A stretch of 64,000 bases of DNA, taken from Caproicibacter fermentans (GTDB taxonomy: Bacteria; Bacillota; Clostridia; Oscillospirales; Acutalibacteraceae). The DNA is taken from the NCBI RefSeq assembly GCF_009746625.1, contig NZ_VWXL01000019.1:1-64000 (forward strand), read 5' to 3'. Below the pieces are notes generated by a model. The model had not been told where the DNA came from and ran no database searches. It saw only the letters and a list, made by a program, of their open reading frames with translations. Both the position numbers and the translations under genes were made by a program. Of this stretch, positions 1 to 8,198 are shown piece by piece (positions within the stretch are counted from its first letter, which is position 1; the number at the start of each line of letters is the position of its first letter).

Positions 1-41
1 CAGCTATATTCGATATCCGTAAAAGTTTGTTGCTTTTTCAT
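1..41 (-). CDS. Transposase N-terminus (IS5-type), runs off the window
   Basis: On the minus strand an ATG at 41 opens a frame reading MKKQQTFTDIEYS before the window ends. This resembles the start of IS5-family transposases, which commonly begin M(K/R)Q-TF-D-EY, as remembered from family members. Only 13 codons are visible, so the assignment rests on the N-terminal motif alone. The AT-rich, palindrome-bearing DNA just upstream (42-284) would fit the end of an insertion sequence, but no terminal repeat could be fixed. Confidence 0.45.
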   Translation of the reverse strand, partial: MKKQQTFTDIEYS

Positions 42-284
42 TTCTCTGCACCGCCTGTGAATTGATAGTTCTATTTTACCAGAGTTCTCCTCTCTTCGGT
101 AGAGGGGCGGATTAAATCAGAGGTTCCCTAATCTATCAACTCGACCCTATCGTTTTCAGGGTAGTTGATATGTTTCCTCAAAGAATAAAAATGAGGGTTT
201 CCCGACTTTAACATCCTCGGCAAAGTAGCCGTGAGCAAAGTTCAATGTCAGGAAACCCTTTATTTATCAGTGCTTTGAATAGCC
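42..284. repeat. Intergenic stretch with three inverted repeats
   Basis: No gene is seen here. It holds CCTCT/AGAGG around a cttcggt loop (89-105), TATCAACT/AGTTGATA with an inner CCCT/AGGG (134-170), and AGGGTTTCC-GAC/GTC-GGAAACCCT (194-206 and 247-259). The last lies just beyond the rlmD stop. Read on the minus strand it is followed by CATTTTTATTC, so it may end rlmD transcripts despite its long loop. The others may belong to the insertion-sequence end. Confidence 0.4.
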
Positions 285-1652
285 TTATTTCTCCACCCGT
301 GACATCAAGACAACACACTCGACGTGCGCGGTGCGGGGGAACAAATCCACCGGCGTGATCTGCATGGTTTTATATCCGCGCAATGCGAACCGCTTTAAAT
401 CGCGCGAAAGCGTCTCCGGGTCGCAGGAGACGTAAACCACGCGCTGGGGGGCCATCTTGCCGACGGTATCAATTAAAGATTCGTCACAGCCCTTTCGCGG
501 CGGGTCCAGAATGACGACGTCCGGCTTTTCTCCGCGGTTCTTCAGCATGTCGGCGGCTTTTGCGGCGTCCATGCAGAGGAATTCCGCGTTTTCAATCCCA
601 TTCTCCTCCGCGTTTTGCCTGGCATCCTCCACCGCCTGCGGAATGATTTCCACTCCGATCACCTTGCCCGCGTTTTTCGCCATGGAAAGCCCGATGGTTC
701 CCGTGCCGCAGTAAAGATCCAGAATCGTTTCGCCGCCGGTCAGGCCCGCGTACTCTGCCGCCAGACGGTAAAGGCGTTCCGCTTGCCGGCGGTTTACCTG
801 GTAAAAAGAGAGCGGGGAAATGCGGAATTTCAGGCCGCAAAGCTCATCCGTAATGGTGTCCTGGCCCCAGATGGTCCGGCATTTGGGGCCGAGTATGACG
901 TTGGTGCGCTCGCGGTTGCTGTTGATGACAACGCTTTTTAATCCGGGAACGTTGTTTTTCAGCAGCTCAACAAGCTCCGGTTCGTTGTGGACTCCGTTGC
1001 CGTTGACGACCACGCACGCCATGACTTCGCCTGTGGATTCCGCCAGACGGAGGAAAAAATGCCTGATGTGGCCGCGCCCTGTTTTTTCATCGTATACGTC
1101 TTCCCGGGTGCGCTTTTCCCATTCGCGGAAGGCGCCGGCTGCCGCGGAGAAAACCTGCGGCTGCAGCAGGCATTCGCCGCAGTCGATGATCCGGTGACTG
1201 TGGGAGGCGTAAAAGCCGAGGCTGATTTCTCCTCCAGGACCGCCGCCGACCGGCAGCTGCGCTTTGTTGCGGTAGTGGTCCGGATTTTCCGCGCGGACAA
1301 TCGGATTCAGAATTGTGTAATGAAATCCCGCGATTCGCTCGATTGCGTCCTGAACCCGCTGCTGCTTGGCTTTGCATTCGGCTTCATACCGAACGTGCCG
1401 GTAGACGCATCCGCCGCAGCGGGAAAACTGTGGGCAGTCCACCGGAATGCGGTCCGGGGAGGATGAAAGGATTTTTTCAATCTTGCCGAACGCATAGGTT
1501 TTGGCGGTTTTTAAAATTTTAACGGAAAGACGGTCGCCTGCGGCGGCGTGCGGAACAAATACGGCAATTCCGTTATAGCGCCCGACTCCGTTGCCTTCGG
1601 CCGTATATCCGGTTATATCGAGTTCGATCATTTGATTTTTCTTGAGTTCCAT
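285..1652 (-). CDS. rlmD: 23S rRNA (uracil-C5)-methyltransferase, RlmD/TrmA family
   Basis: A SAM-dependent RNA m5U methyltransferase of 455 aa. The order is an N-terminal TRAM domain (about residues 1-60), an iron-sulphur cysteine cluster CPQFSRCGGC (Cys73, 79, 82) with a later CGEC, the SAM-binding motif LDLYCGTGTIGLSMA, DPPRKGCDE, and the catalytic nucleophile in YVSCDPETL. The start is the ATG at 1652, preceded on the minus strand by AAAGGAGAACGG; the open frame runs upstream to 1883 but has no RBS and crosses a promoter. In Gram-positives this family includes RlmCD and RlmD; which uridine is modified cannot be read from sequence. Confidence 0.88.
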   Translation of the reverse strand: MELKKNQMIELDITGYTAEGNGVGRYNGIAVFVPHAAAGDRLSVKILKTAKTYAFGKIEKILSSSPDRIPVDCPQFSRCGGCVYRHVRYEAECKAKQQRVQDAIERIAGFHYTILNPIVRAENPDHYRNKAQLPVGGGPGGEISLGFYASHSHRIIDCGECLLQPQVFSAAAGAFREWEKRTREDVYDEKTGRGHIRHFFLRLAESTGEVMACVVVNGNGVHNEPELVELLKNNVPGLKSVVINSNRERTNVILGPKCRTIWGQDTITDELCGLKFRISPLSFYQVNRRQAERLYRLAAEYAGLTGGETILDLYCGTGTIGLSMAKNAGKVIGVEIIPQAVEDARQNAEENGIENAEFLCMDAAKAADMLKNRGEKPDVVILDPPRKGCDESLIDTVGKMAPQRVVYVSCDPETLSRDLKRFALRGYKTMQITPVDLFPRTAHVECVVLMSRVEK

Positions 1653-1846
1653 TTTTCTCCGTTCTCCTTTTCCTGTTACCCGTCTAGTGTACCATTGAGC
1701 AACCGACAATACAAGGCGTACGGAAAAATGATCGGATGTGCCCGGCTGGTTCAGGAAGCATAATAGTGAATAATAACTAAAAGTGTTCGTTTTATTCCTA
1801 CGTTTTATACAAAGAGTAGATTCTGTTTGGGATTCCTGGAAAGCCG

Positions 1847-1875
1847 TTGACAGAATGCGCCCAGGGGGGTATACT
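1847..1875 (+). promoter_or_regulatory. SigmaA promoter of the candidate sRNA
   Basis: TTGACA (1847-1852), a 17-nt spacer and TATACT (1870-1875) form a near-consensus vegetative promoter. No coding frame follows before the strong terminator at 1995-2034, so it appears to drive a short non-coding transcript from about 1882. Confidence 0.75.
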
Positions 1876-1881
1876 GATATC

Positions 1882-2036
1882 AAAGAAATGAAAGATACGA
1901 ATTTAATCGATTCATTTCTTTAAGGCCTTATTTGTTTTGTGATTATAAGTCCTGTGGCAGAGTTTGCCACACCTTTTCAATACAACTCCTCCCCAAAAAG
2001 ACAAAAACCGGTGAAAGCCGGTTTTTGTCTTTTTCA
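1882..2036 (+). ncRNA. Candidate trans-acting sRNA with anti-SD motif
   Basis: A roughly 155-nt transcript is delimited by its own sigmaA promoter (1847-1875) and a strong terminator. It would fold into an 11-bp hairpin AAAGAAATGAA/TTCATTTCTTT (1882-1892, 1911-1921), a second hairpin TGTGGCA/TGCCACA (1953-1959, 1965-1971), then a single-stranded ACTCCTCCCC (1985-1994), and finally the terminator stem. The C-rich segment is complementary to a ribosome-binding site (GGGGAGGAGT), as in C-rich Firmicute sRNAs that block translation. No significant ORF is present. It does not match the long-bubble shape of 6S RNA. Family unknown. Confidence 0.6.
1995..2034 (+). terminator. Strong intrinsic terminator
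   Basis: A perfect 17-bp stem pairs AAAAAGACAAAAACCGG with CCGGTTTTTGTCTTTTT around a 6-nt loop. The stem is A-rich on one side and U-rich on the other, so it could act in both directions. Confidence 0.88.
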
Positions 2037-2156
2037 TTTTTTGCAAGATGCTAAACAGCAAAATTCATAATGATTTTAGTTCTGTGAACGAATTCCACTT
2101 CTTACGATGCTTTGACGGAAAAAGTGGTACGATCAGGAGAGAAAGGATGGGGAATT

Positions 2157-3107
2157 ATGGGGAAAATGTTCGAAAAAAGGTTTCCGTTTACTCTTTCTCT
2201 GACCATTTTGTTTTTGGCCGTGATTCCTACCACTGCATTTTACGCACAGGAAACTGCAAAACAGGGGAGCGCCGCAGTCAGCGCGGAGGAACACTGGTTT
2301 GGCGCCGACGCCACCGTGGAATCGGTCGGCGCGCAGTTAAAGGCTTTTGATCCGAGCATTACCGTGGTGGTGACGGACCAGGACGGAACCCCCAGAACCG
2401 GCGGCTTGCTGGAAGAAGGGGATTTCGTCATGATGTATGATGCTTCGGGAAAGCTGCGCAAGGAGTTTGTAAATATTAATCCGGACAGTCAGGAAAGCTC
2501 TTCCTCCGATTCCGCGCCGCCGGTCTCCTCACAGCCGGAAGACAGCGCGCCGTCCTCCGAACAGGCCTCGTCGCAGAGTCAGCCGGAGAGCAGCGCTCCA
2601 TCCGATTTGCCCTCCGCCTCAGAGCCGTCTTCTGCGTCGAATGCCGACTCTTCCGCGCCCTCCGGACAGTCATCGGGCTCCGGGGTCTCTTCCGGGCCGG
2701 CGGATGGGTTTTTATCAGGGGATGAGAATTATTTCGATTTCAGAACACCTGTTTCGGTGGAAGAACTGGAGGATCAGCTCCTGGATGAGGGCGTGCCGGA
2801 TTCCCGGCTGACGGTCAAAGCCTATAACGGCAGCATCCGGCTGGGCGGCTCCGTCTGCACGGGGGATGTTCTGACTGTTGAGAATCCGGACGGCACGGTG
2901 CAGAACCGCGTGACGGCGGTCGTTGCCGGAGATCTGACGCGCCGCGGTACCCCGGACGAAGCCTCGTGCAGAGCGCTTTACAATTATCTGACGGGCTCCG
3001 GAACACTGAGAGCCGACCTTCGCCGCGCGGCGGACCTCAACGGGGACGGAACCGTTACCACCAGCGACCTTCTGAAGCTGAAAAAGATGATTTCCGGGGA
3101 AGACTGA
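2157..3107 (+). CDS. Secreted Ser/Pro-rich protein with C-terminal dockerin-like module
   Basis: A 316-aa exported protein. After a short basic start comes a hydrophobic signal peptide (FTLSLTILFLAVIPTTAFYA). A module with the pattern V..L......V.V.D..G.....G....GD..... appears twice, around residues 45-110 and again near 205-270. Between them lies an approximately 80-residue linker very rich in Ser, Pro, Ala and Glu. The C-terminus carries AADLNGDGTVTTSDLLKLKK, a calcium-binding dockerin-type repeat, preceded by a degenerate first copy (GDLTRRG...ALYNYLTG). The ATG at 2157 has AAAGGA nine bases upstream. No cohesin or glycosidase gene lies nearby, so a surface or scaffold role is only inferred. 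Confidence 0.7.
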   Translation: MGKMFEKRFPFTLSLTILFLAVIPTTAFYAQETAKQGSAAVSAEEHWFGADATVESVGAQLKAFDPSITVVVTDQDGTPRTGGLLEEGDFVMMYDASGKLRKEFVNINPDSQESSSSDSAPPVSSQPEDSAPSSEQASSQSQPESSAPSDLPSASEPSSASNADSSAPSGQSSGSGVSSGPADGFLSGDENYFDFRTPVSVEELEDQLLDEGVPDSRLTVKAYNGSIRLGGSVCTGDVLTVENPDGTVQNRVTAVVAGDLTRRGTPDEASCRALYNYLTGSGTLRADLRRAADLNGDGTVTTSDLLKLKKMISGED

Positions 3108-3110
3108 GGA

Positions 3111-3138
3111 TTGACCGGGTTCGAAAAAGTAATATAAT
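3111..3138 (+). promoter_or_regulatory. SigmaA promoter
   Basis: TTGACC (3111-3116), a 16-nt spacer and TATAAT (3133-3138) start just after the previous stop codon. It drives the acyltransferase-like gene at 3171. Confidence 0.7.
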
Positions 3139-3170
3139 AGGAATGATCGAGAAATAAAGGAGATTATATT

Positions 3171-3839
3171 ATGTTTGAACCCGCTGAAATCAGCAGCCTG
3201 TTTGATTTGTCCCATACGGCGGCCGCGCCGCTGCTCGCCGCGCTCCGCTATCCCTGGGAGGCACTGCCGAAAATCGGAGAATTGATCCTGCGGATCGGCG
3301 CCGGCCTGCCGGAAGAAGAATATGAGCGTCACGGTGAAGCCGTCTGGGTACACCGCACCGCGACCGTGTTTGAGTCCGCTTACCTGCATGGGCCGATAAT
3401 CATCGGACCCCGGACGGAAGTGCGTCAGTGCGCGTTTCTTCGCGGAAACGCCCTGGTCGGAGCGGACTGCGTCGTCGGGAATTCGACGGAGCTTAAAAAT
3501 GTGATTTTGTTCGACGGCGTCCAGGTGCCCCACTACAATTATGTGGGCGACTCCATTCTGGGGTATAAGGCGCATATGGGTGCCGGCTCCATCACCTCAA
3601 ACATCAAATCAGACAAAACGGACGTGACCATCGCGACCGGGGCCGAGCGGATCGCGACGGGTCTGAGAAAGATCGGCGCCATGCTGGGCGACCGTGTGGA
3701 AATCGGCTGCAATTCGGTTCTGAATCCGGGGACCGTGATCGGCAGGGAAACCACCGTTTATCCGCTTTCCATGGTGCGCGGATTTGTGCCGCCCAACAGC
3801 ATTTATAAACGCGCGGGAGAAATCGCCGTAAGAAAATAA
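3171..3839 (+). CDS. Left-handed beta-helix (GlmU C-terminal-like) acyltransferase/sugar-nucleotide protein
   Basis: A 222-aa protein with repeated hexapeptides typical of left-handed beta-helix acyltransferases (for example IIIGPRTEV, ALVGADCVVGNS, GAGSITSNIKSDK, VEIGCNSVLNPGTVIG). It resembles the C-terminal half of GlmU and lacks the N-terminal nucleotidyltransferase domain, so it is not a full GlmU. Clostridial proteins of this kind are often named UDP-N-acetylglucosamine pyrophosphorylase; the substrate is not evident. AAAGGAGA stands before the ATG. Promoter at 3111 and terminator at 3846 make it monocistronic. Confidence 0.7.
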   Translation: MFEPAEISSLFDLSHTAAAPLLAALRYPWEALPKIGELILRIGAGLPEEEYERHGEAVWVHRTATVFESAYLHGPIIIGPRTEVRQCAFLRGNALVGADCVVGNSTELKNVILFDGVQVPHYNYVGDSILGYKAHMGAGSITSNIKSDKTDVTIATGAERIATGLRKIGAMLGDRVEIGCNSVLNPGTVIGRETTVYPLSMVRGFVPPNSIYKRAGEIAVRK

Positions 3840-3845
3840 TACCAT

Positions 3846-3875
3846 GGCCGCCGAAGGGCGGCCGTTTTCTTTTTA
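3846..3875 (+). terminator. Intrinsic terminator
   Basis: GGCCGCC, loop GAAG, GGCGGCC, then GTTTTCTTTTT. Confidence 0.85.
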
Positions 3876-3952
3876 TCATTCTGCATTTTTCTCCTTGAAT
3901 CCGTTTGCCGATCCGTCTATTGTGAGGATATTACGGTTTGGAGGGATTCAAA

Positions 3953-4804
3953 ATGAGTGATAACAAACGCGCGGCTCTGATCGGTTCGGTCTGCGGGACC
4001 GGGAAATGCTCGCTGACCGCCGCGCTGCCGGTTCTGGCCGCCGCGGGCATCGAGGTGTGCGTGGCACCGATGGCTGCGGCGTCTTCGCCGGGACCGGCGA
4101 AGGAAAAACGAATTGATTTGGGCGGCGGCCTGCCGTCTTACGCGGATCAATGGAAGAAGTTGGGCTATTCGTTCGATGCGGTGCTGTTTGAACTTCCGGA
4201 AAACGCAAAAGAAGCCGATGCGCTCGCCTCTTTCCTTCACGCGTTTCGGGAAAAGGACAATCTGATTTTGTTTGGCTCTTCCTCTTGGAACGGGAACGGC
4301 GGCAAAGACGGAATGACGCGGGAACGGGCAAAACTGGCGGAACAGTTTTGCCCGCTGGCCGATCTTGTAATTCTGCCGGCCTGCGACGCCGCTTTTCTGA
4401 CGGGAGAGCGCGAGCGGGTCGGGCCGTGGAACCGCAGAACGGTGGAGGACCTGCTGCGGGGCATCTGTTCCCTGGGCGCAAAAAGCGCGGTGATGACGGG
4501 GATCTGGTTCAGTCAGGACCTGATGGGCGCGGCGGCTTACACCGCGGAAAACGGGAGCGTCAGCTATGCGTTTTCGCACCGGATCGCCGGGGAATGGCTG
4601 GGGGCGGGAGACCTGTTCTGCGCCTCTCTTCTCGCGGGGCATTTGTACGGGATGCATCTGAGCGCCGCCATGCAGCTCGCGGTCGATTTTACGGCCGACT
4701 GCATCCGCCGCACAAGGGAAAGCGGGGACGACGGAAAGTTTGGATTGAAATTTGAGGCATGTCTGCCAAAACTGATCAACCAGCTGGGAATCGTAACGCC
4801 GTAA
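3953..4804 (+). CDS. Pyridoxamine/pyridoxal kinase-like protein (PfkB/ribokinase superfamily)
   Basis: A 283-aa kinase-like protein probably involved in vitamin B6 salvage. It shows an N-terminal strand and turn (ALIGSVCGTGKCSLTAALPVL), the PdxY/PdxK-like YADQWKKLGYSFDAVLFE segment, and a C-terminal GEWLGAGDLFCASLLAGHLYG. The last matches the GAGD anion-hole and catalytic-base motif of the ribokinase superfamily. The ATG at 3953 follows TTTGGAGGG at a good distance; a TTG at 3938 lies inside that RBS and is rejected. Substrate assignment is by family resemblance; another B6 or pyrimidine kinase remains possible. Confidence 0.7.
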   Translation: MSDNKRAALIGSVCGTGKCSLTAALPVLAAAGIEVCVAPMAAASSPGPAKEKRIDLGGGLPSYADQWKKLGYSFDAVLFELPENAKEADALASFLHAFREKDNLILFGSSSWNGNGGKDGMTRERAKLAEQFCPLADLVILPACDAAFLTGERERVGPWNRRTVEDLLRGICSLGAKSAVMTGIWFSQDLMGAAAYTAENGSVSYAFSHRIAGEWLGAGDLFCASLLAGHLYGMHLSAAMQLAVDFTADCIRRTRESGDDGKFGLKFEACLPKLINQLGIVTP

Positions 4805-4911
4805 TCGACGCGTGAAAGACGCGTCCGGCCGCCGATTGGTCGCGTTTTTCGAACGAAAAATTCCGCGCGGCTTTCGACGGCCCGCGGCGCGGCCGCGATC
4901 CGGAACCCCGG

Positions 4912-4940
4912 TTTACTTTAAAGCCGAATGCCGCTATAAT
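4912..4940 (+). promoter_or_regulatory. SigmaA promoter of the FHA-RodA/PBP operon
   Basis: TTTACT (4912-4917), a 17-nt spacer and TATAAT (4935-4940). Transcription would begin near 4947, so the ATG at 4946 cannot be the start of the next gene; this supports the TTG at 4970. Confidence 0.75.
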
Positions 4941-4969
4941 GTTTCATGAACCGAAAGGAGGTCCTTTCC

Positions 4970-6652
4970 TTGAATACGTTTTTAACCGCCCTTACAAGCG
5001 CGGAGTCCATCCTGCTGTTTGCGGCGCGGGTTGCCGTGGCGCTGATCAGCGGCGTCGTGGTTTTTCGCTGTTTTTCTTCCCTGCGCGTCGGGCGCAGGCG
5101 CGAGGACCCCGTCGTGGTTCTGGAAGATATGGTGACGCATGAGGTGATTCCGGTCCTGTACTGGGAAAATTCCATCGGGCGAAGCCGAAGCTGCGACATT
5201 GTTCTAAACGACGAAACCGCAAGCCGGGCCCATGCGGTGCTGTTCCGCCGGGAAAGCGGTTGGCTTGTCACGGATACCGATTCGAAGGCCGGCACATTCA
5301 TCAACGGCAAAAAAGTCCGGCAGAACGCTCCGATCCTGCCCGGGGACACCGTCGCGATGGGGTCCACCGCGCTGATGCTCAAACGCACTGCGGACGTGAG
5401 CGGCCTGAAACCGTCCAAACGCCCGCGCAGGCCGGCTGCCTCCCCAGTGTCGCTGATGCTCGCGGTTACCGCCGCTCAGCTTCTGCTGGGGGCGCAGGCG
5501 TGCTTCGCGGGGGACAAGCCCGCTTTGATGCCGCTTGTTCCGCTGGGAATTCTGCTGCTGCTGGGATGGGGACTTTACTTTTTTTCCAGAAAAATACTGG
5601 GGCGCGTCAGTTTTGAGCTGGAAACCATCGCCTTTCTGAACAGCGGGATCGGAATCCTGCTGATTTCCGGCACGAATGTCAAAGAGACCTGGGTTCAGCT
5701 TGCGGCGCTTGCAGCCGGGATGGCTTTGTTCTGCGCGATGATCTGGTTTTTAGGCGACCTGGACCGCGCGATGCGGTGGCGCGTGGCGATCGGCGTGCTG
5801 GCGATTCTGCTTTTTGCCGCGAATCTGCTGCTGGGCAGGGAGTATAACGGCGCGAAAAACTGGATTGAACTCGGCCCGGTCACCATTCAGCCGTCGGAAC
5901 TGATTAAAATCGCCTTTATTTTTGTCGGCGCCTCCACGCTGGACAGGCTGCAGACCGCGCGGAACCTGACGGGGTTCATCGCTTTTTCGGCGGTGTGCAT
6001 GGGCGCGCTGTTCCTGATGAAAGATTTCGGCACGGCCTGCATTTTCTTTGTGACCTTTTTAATTATCGCGTTCATGCGGTCCGGCAGCTTTCGCACCATT
6101 GCGCTGATCTGTTCGGTGGCCGGGCTCGGCGCGTTCCTGATTCTGAAATTCCGGCCCTATGTCGCGCAGCGGTTTGCGGTCTGGGGGCATGTCTGGGAGC
6201 ATGCGAGCGACTCGGGCTACCAGCAGACCAGAGTGCTGAGTTATTCCGCCTCCGGCGGGCTGTTCGGCGTGGGACTGGGGCGCGGCAGCCTGAAATCGGT
6301 GTTCGCGGCCCAAAGCGACCTGGTTTTCGGGATGCTCTGCGAGGAACTGGGATTGATTGTCGCGCTGATCGCGGTGCTGTCGGTCGCGGGCCTGCTGCTT
6401 TACGCGCGCTCCGACGCGACCCGGAGCCGTTCGACGCTCTATTCCATTTCCTCCTGCGCGGCGGCGGGCATGCTGTTGTTTCAGGCCTGCCTGAATATTT
6501 TCGGCGCCACGGACGTTCTTCCCCTGACCGGGGTGACGCTTCCGTTTATCAGCATGGGCGGCTCCAGCATGGTGTCCGTCTGGGGGCTTCTGGCCTTTAT
6601 CAAGGCCGGGGATGAGCGGACTTATGCGGTGCGCAGGAGGAGAAAACCATGA
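4970..6652 (+). CDS. FHA domain - FtsW/RodA/SpoVE fusion, SEDS glycosyltransferase
   Basis: A 560-aa membrane protein. A first transmembrane segment is followed by a cytoplasmic FHA phosphopeptide-binding domain (IGRSRSCDIVLND, SRAHAV, TFINGKKV), then a complete SEDS domain of about ten helices with NWIELGPVTIQPSELIKI, KDFGTACIFF and PFISMGGSSM. SEDS proteins polymerise lipid II with a partner class B PBP. The TTG start is chosen because AAAGGAGG ends eight bases upstream and the promoter's start site falls at about 4947. The PBP gene overlaps its stop (ATGA). The FHA domain suggests control by a Ser/Thr kinase of the PknB/PrkC type. Confidence 0.85.
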   Translation: MNTFLTALTSAESILLFAARVAVALISGVVVFRCFSSLRVGRRREDPVVVLEDMVTHEVIPVLYWENSIGRSRSCDIVLNDETASRAHAVLFRRESGWLVTDTDSKAGTFINGKKVRQNAPILPGDTVAMGSTALMLKRTADVSGLKPSKRPRRPAASPVSLMLAVTAAQLLLGAQACFAGDKPALMPLVPLGILLLLGWGLYFFSRKILGRVSFELETIAFLNSGIGILLISGTNVKETWVQLAALAAGMALFCAMIWFLGDLDRAMRWRVAIGVLAILLFAANLLLGREYNGAKNWIELGPVTIQPSELIKIAFIFVGASTLDRLQTARNLTGFIAFSAVCMGALFLMKDFGTACIFFVTFLIIAFMRSGSFRTIALICSVAGLGAFLILKFRPYVAQRFAVWGHVWEHASDSGYQQTRVLSYSASGGLFGVGLGRGSLKSVFAAQSDLVFGMLCEELGLIVALIAVLSVAGLLLYARSDATRSRSTLYSISSCAAAGMLLFQACLNIFGATDVLPLTGVTLPFISMGGSSMVSVWGLLAFIKAGDERTYAVRRRRKP

Positions 6653-8031
6653 AAACGACCGGGACGCGTTCTTTTATTCTTTATATTCTCTGCGCGGGCT
6701 TTGCCGCCGGACTTTGCGTGTTTCTTTACGGGCTGTTTGTCAACGGCGGCAACTGGGCCGTTCAGCCGTTCAACAAGCACATTTCCGGCGGGAGCTCGGT
6801 TTCCGCCGAGGGGCGTGTACTGGACCGGAGCGGCGTGGTTCTGGCCGAAAGCGAAAACGGCAAACGGGTGTACAGCAATGACGAGACCGTCCGCAGGGCG
6901 ATGCTGCACGCGGTCGGGGATACGCAGGGATACATTTCCACGGGCGTTCAGTACAACTTCCGTGCGGAGCTTTCCGGCTACAATTTCGTGACGGGGCTTG
7001 CCTCCCCGACGGGACAGTCTTCCGGAAACGACCTCCGGCTTACCCTGGACAGCGGCCTGTGCAGCCTGGCCAGGCAGCAGCTTGGCAGCCGCAACGGCGC
7101 CGCGGCCCTTTACAATTACAAAACCGGGGAGATGCTCTGTATGGTCAGCACGCCCGACTATGACCCGGCAAATCCGCCGAAAGACCTGACAACCGATCAA
7201 ACGGGCAAATACGACGGCGTGTTCGTCAACAAGGTGCTGTCCTCCTCGCTGACTCCCGGCTCCATTTTCAAGCTGGTGACCTCCGCCGCGGCGATTGAAC
7301 AGATCAAGGACCTGGACAGCCGTACCTGGAACTGCAACGGCAGCGTCACGATCAACGGGAACAAGATCACGGATATGAGGGCGTACGGGAAACTGGATTT
7401 TAAAAACGCGCTCGCCAAATCCTCCAACGTGGCGTTTTCGCAGATTGCCATTGAGCTGGGCGCGGACACGATGACCGCAATGGCAAACGAAATGGGCTTT
7501 AACCGCACATTTGCCCTGGAGGGAATTCCGTCTGCGAAAAGCGTGTACAATGTAAACGGCGCTCAGCCGCAGGAACTCGGCTGGTCCGGCGTGGGGCAGT
7601 TCACCGACCTTGCCAACCCCTATCACATGATGATCCTGATGGGAGCGATTGCAAACGGAGGAACCTATGTGCAGCCGTATCTGGTCCAAAATGTCTCCAA
7701 TTCCTTTGGATTCCGGACGGTAACCGGCTCCGCGAAAACGGGCGGGCAGCTGCTCAGCCCCGAGACCGCCGCAAAACTTACAACTTATATGCGCTATGAC
7801 GTCACGTCGGATTACGGAGACGGTCTGTTCCCCGGCATGAAGGTTTCGGCGAAAACCGGGACCGGGGAAATCGGCAGCGGAAAAAAGCCGAACTGCTGGA
7901 TGGTTGGATTCTCTTCCGACGAAAAGACTCCGTTCGCGTTTGCGGTTCTGGTTGAAAATCAGAATTCAAGCATTGCTTCCGCCGGGAAGCTCGCGTCCGC
8001 CTTGATGCGGGCCGCGGCAAAAATTTCATAA
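6649..8031 (+). CDS. Class B penicillin-binding protein (PbpA/FtsI-like transpeptidase)
   Basis: A 460-aa membrane-anchored D,D-transpeptidase with one N-terminal transmembrane helix, a short PBP dimerisation region starting near GRVLDRSGVVLAES, and a transpeptidase domain. The three active-site motifs are SIFK (catalytic Ser in LTPGSIFKLV), SSN (AKSSNVAFSQIA) and KTGTGE. It is shorter than typical PBP2/FtsI, like the actinobacterial PbpA that pairs with RodA. The ATG overlaps the stop of the FHA-SEDS gene by four bases, implying translational coupling of a matched polymerase/transpeptidase pair. Confidence 0.88.
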   Translation: MKTTGTRSFILYILCAGFAAGLCVFLYGLFVNGGNWAVQPFNKHISGGSSVSAEGRVLDRSGVVLAESENGKRVYSNDETVRRAMLHAVGDTQGYISTGVQYNFRAELSGYNFVTGLASPTGQSSGNDLRLTLDSGLCSLARQQLGSRNGAAALYNYKTGEMLCMVSTPDYDPANPPKDLTTDQTGKYDGVFVNKVLSSSLTPGSIFKLVTSAAAIEQIKDLDSRTWNCNGSVTINGNKITDMRAYGKLDFKNALAKSSNVAFSQIAIELGADTMTAMANEMGFNRTFALEGIPSAKSVYNVNGAQPQELGWSGVGQFTDLANPYHMMILMGAIANGGTYVQPYLVQNVSNSFGFRTVTGSAKTGGQLLSPETAAKLTTYMRYDVTSDYGDGLFPGMKVSAKTGTGEIGSGKKPNCWMVGFSSDEKTPFAFAVLVENQNSSIASAGKLASALMRAAAKIS

Positions 8032-8198
8032 GTTTTTTCAGGGACTTCGGGGTGCCAACCCTTTCCGTTTGAATCCGCGAAAATTGGTGCATTTCGCCCT
8101 TTTATATCTCCGCCGGTTATGCTAAAATAAGTTGGATAAAATCTGAATGATGAATCGGATCGAAATTCAGCCGTTCAGCCGGCGGAATGGGGGAAAAA

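Noticed and set aside
1882-2036. 6S RNA as identity of the sRNA candidate
   Set aside because: It lacks the long, nearly self-complementary rod with a central bubble.
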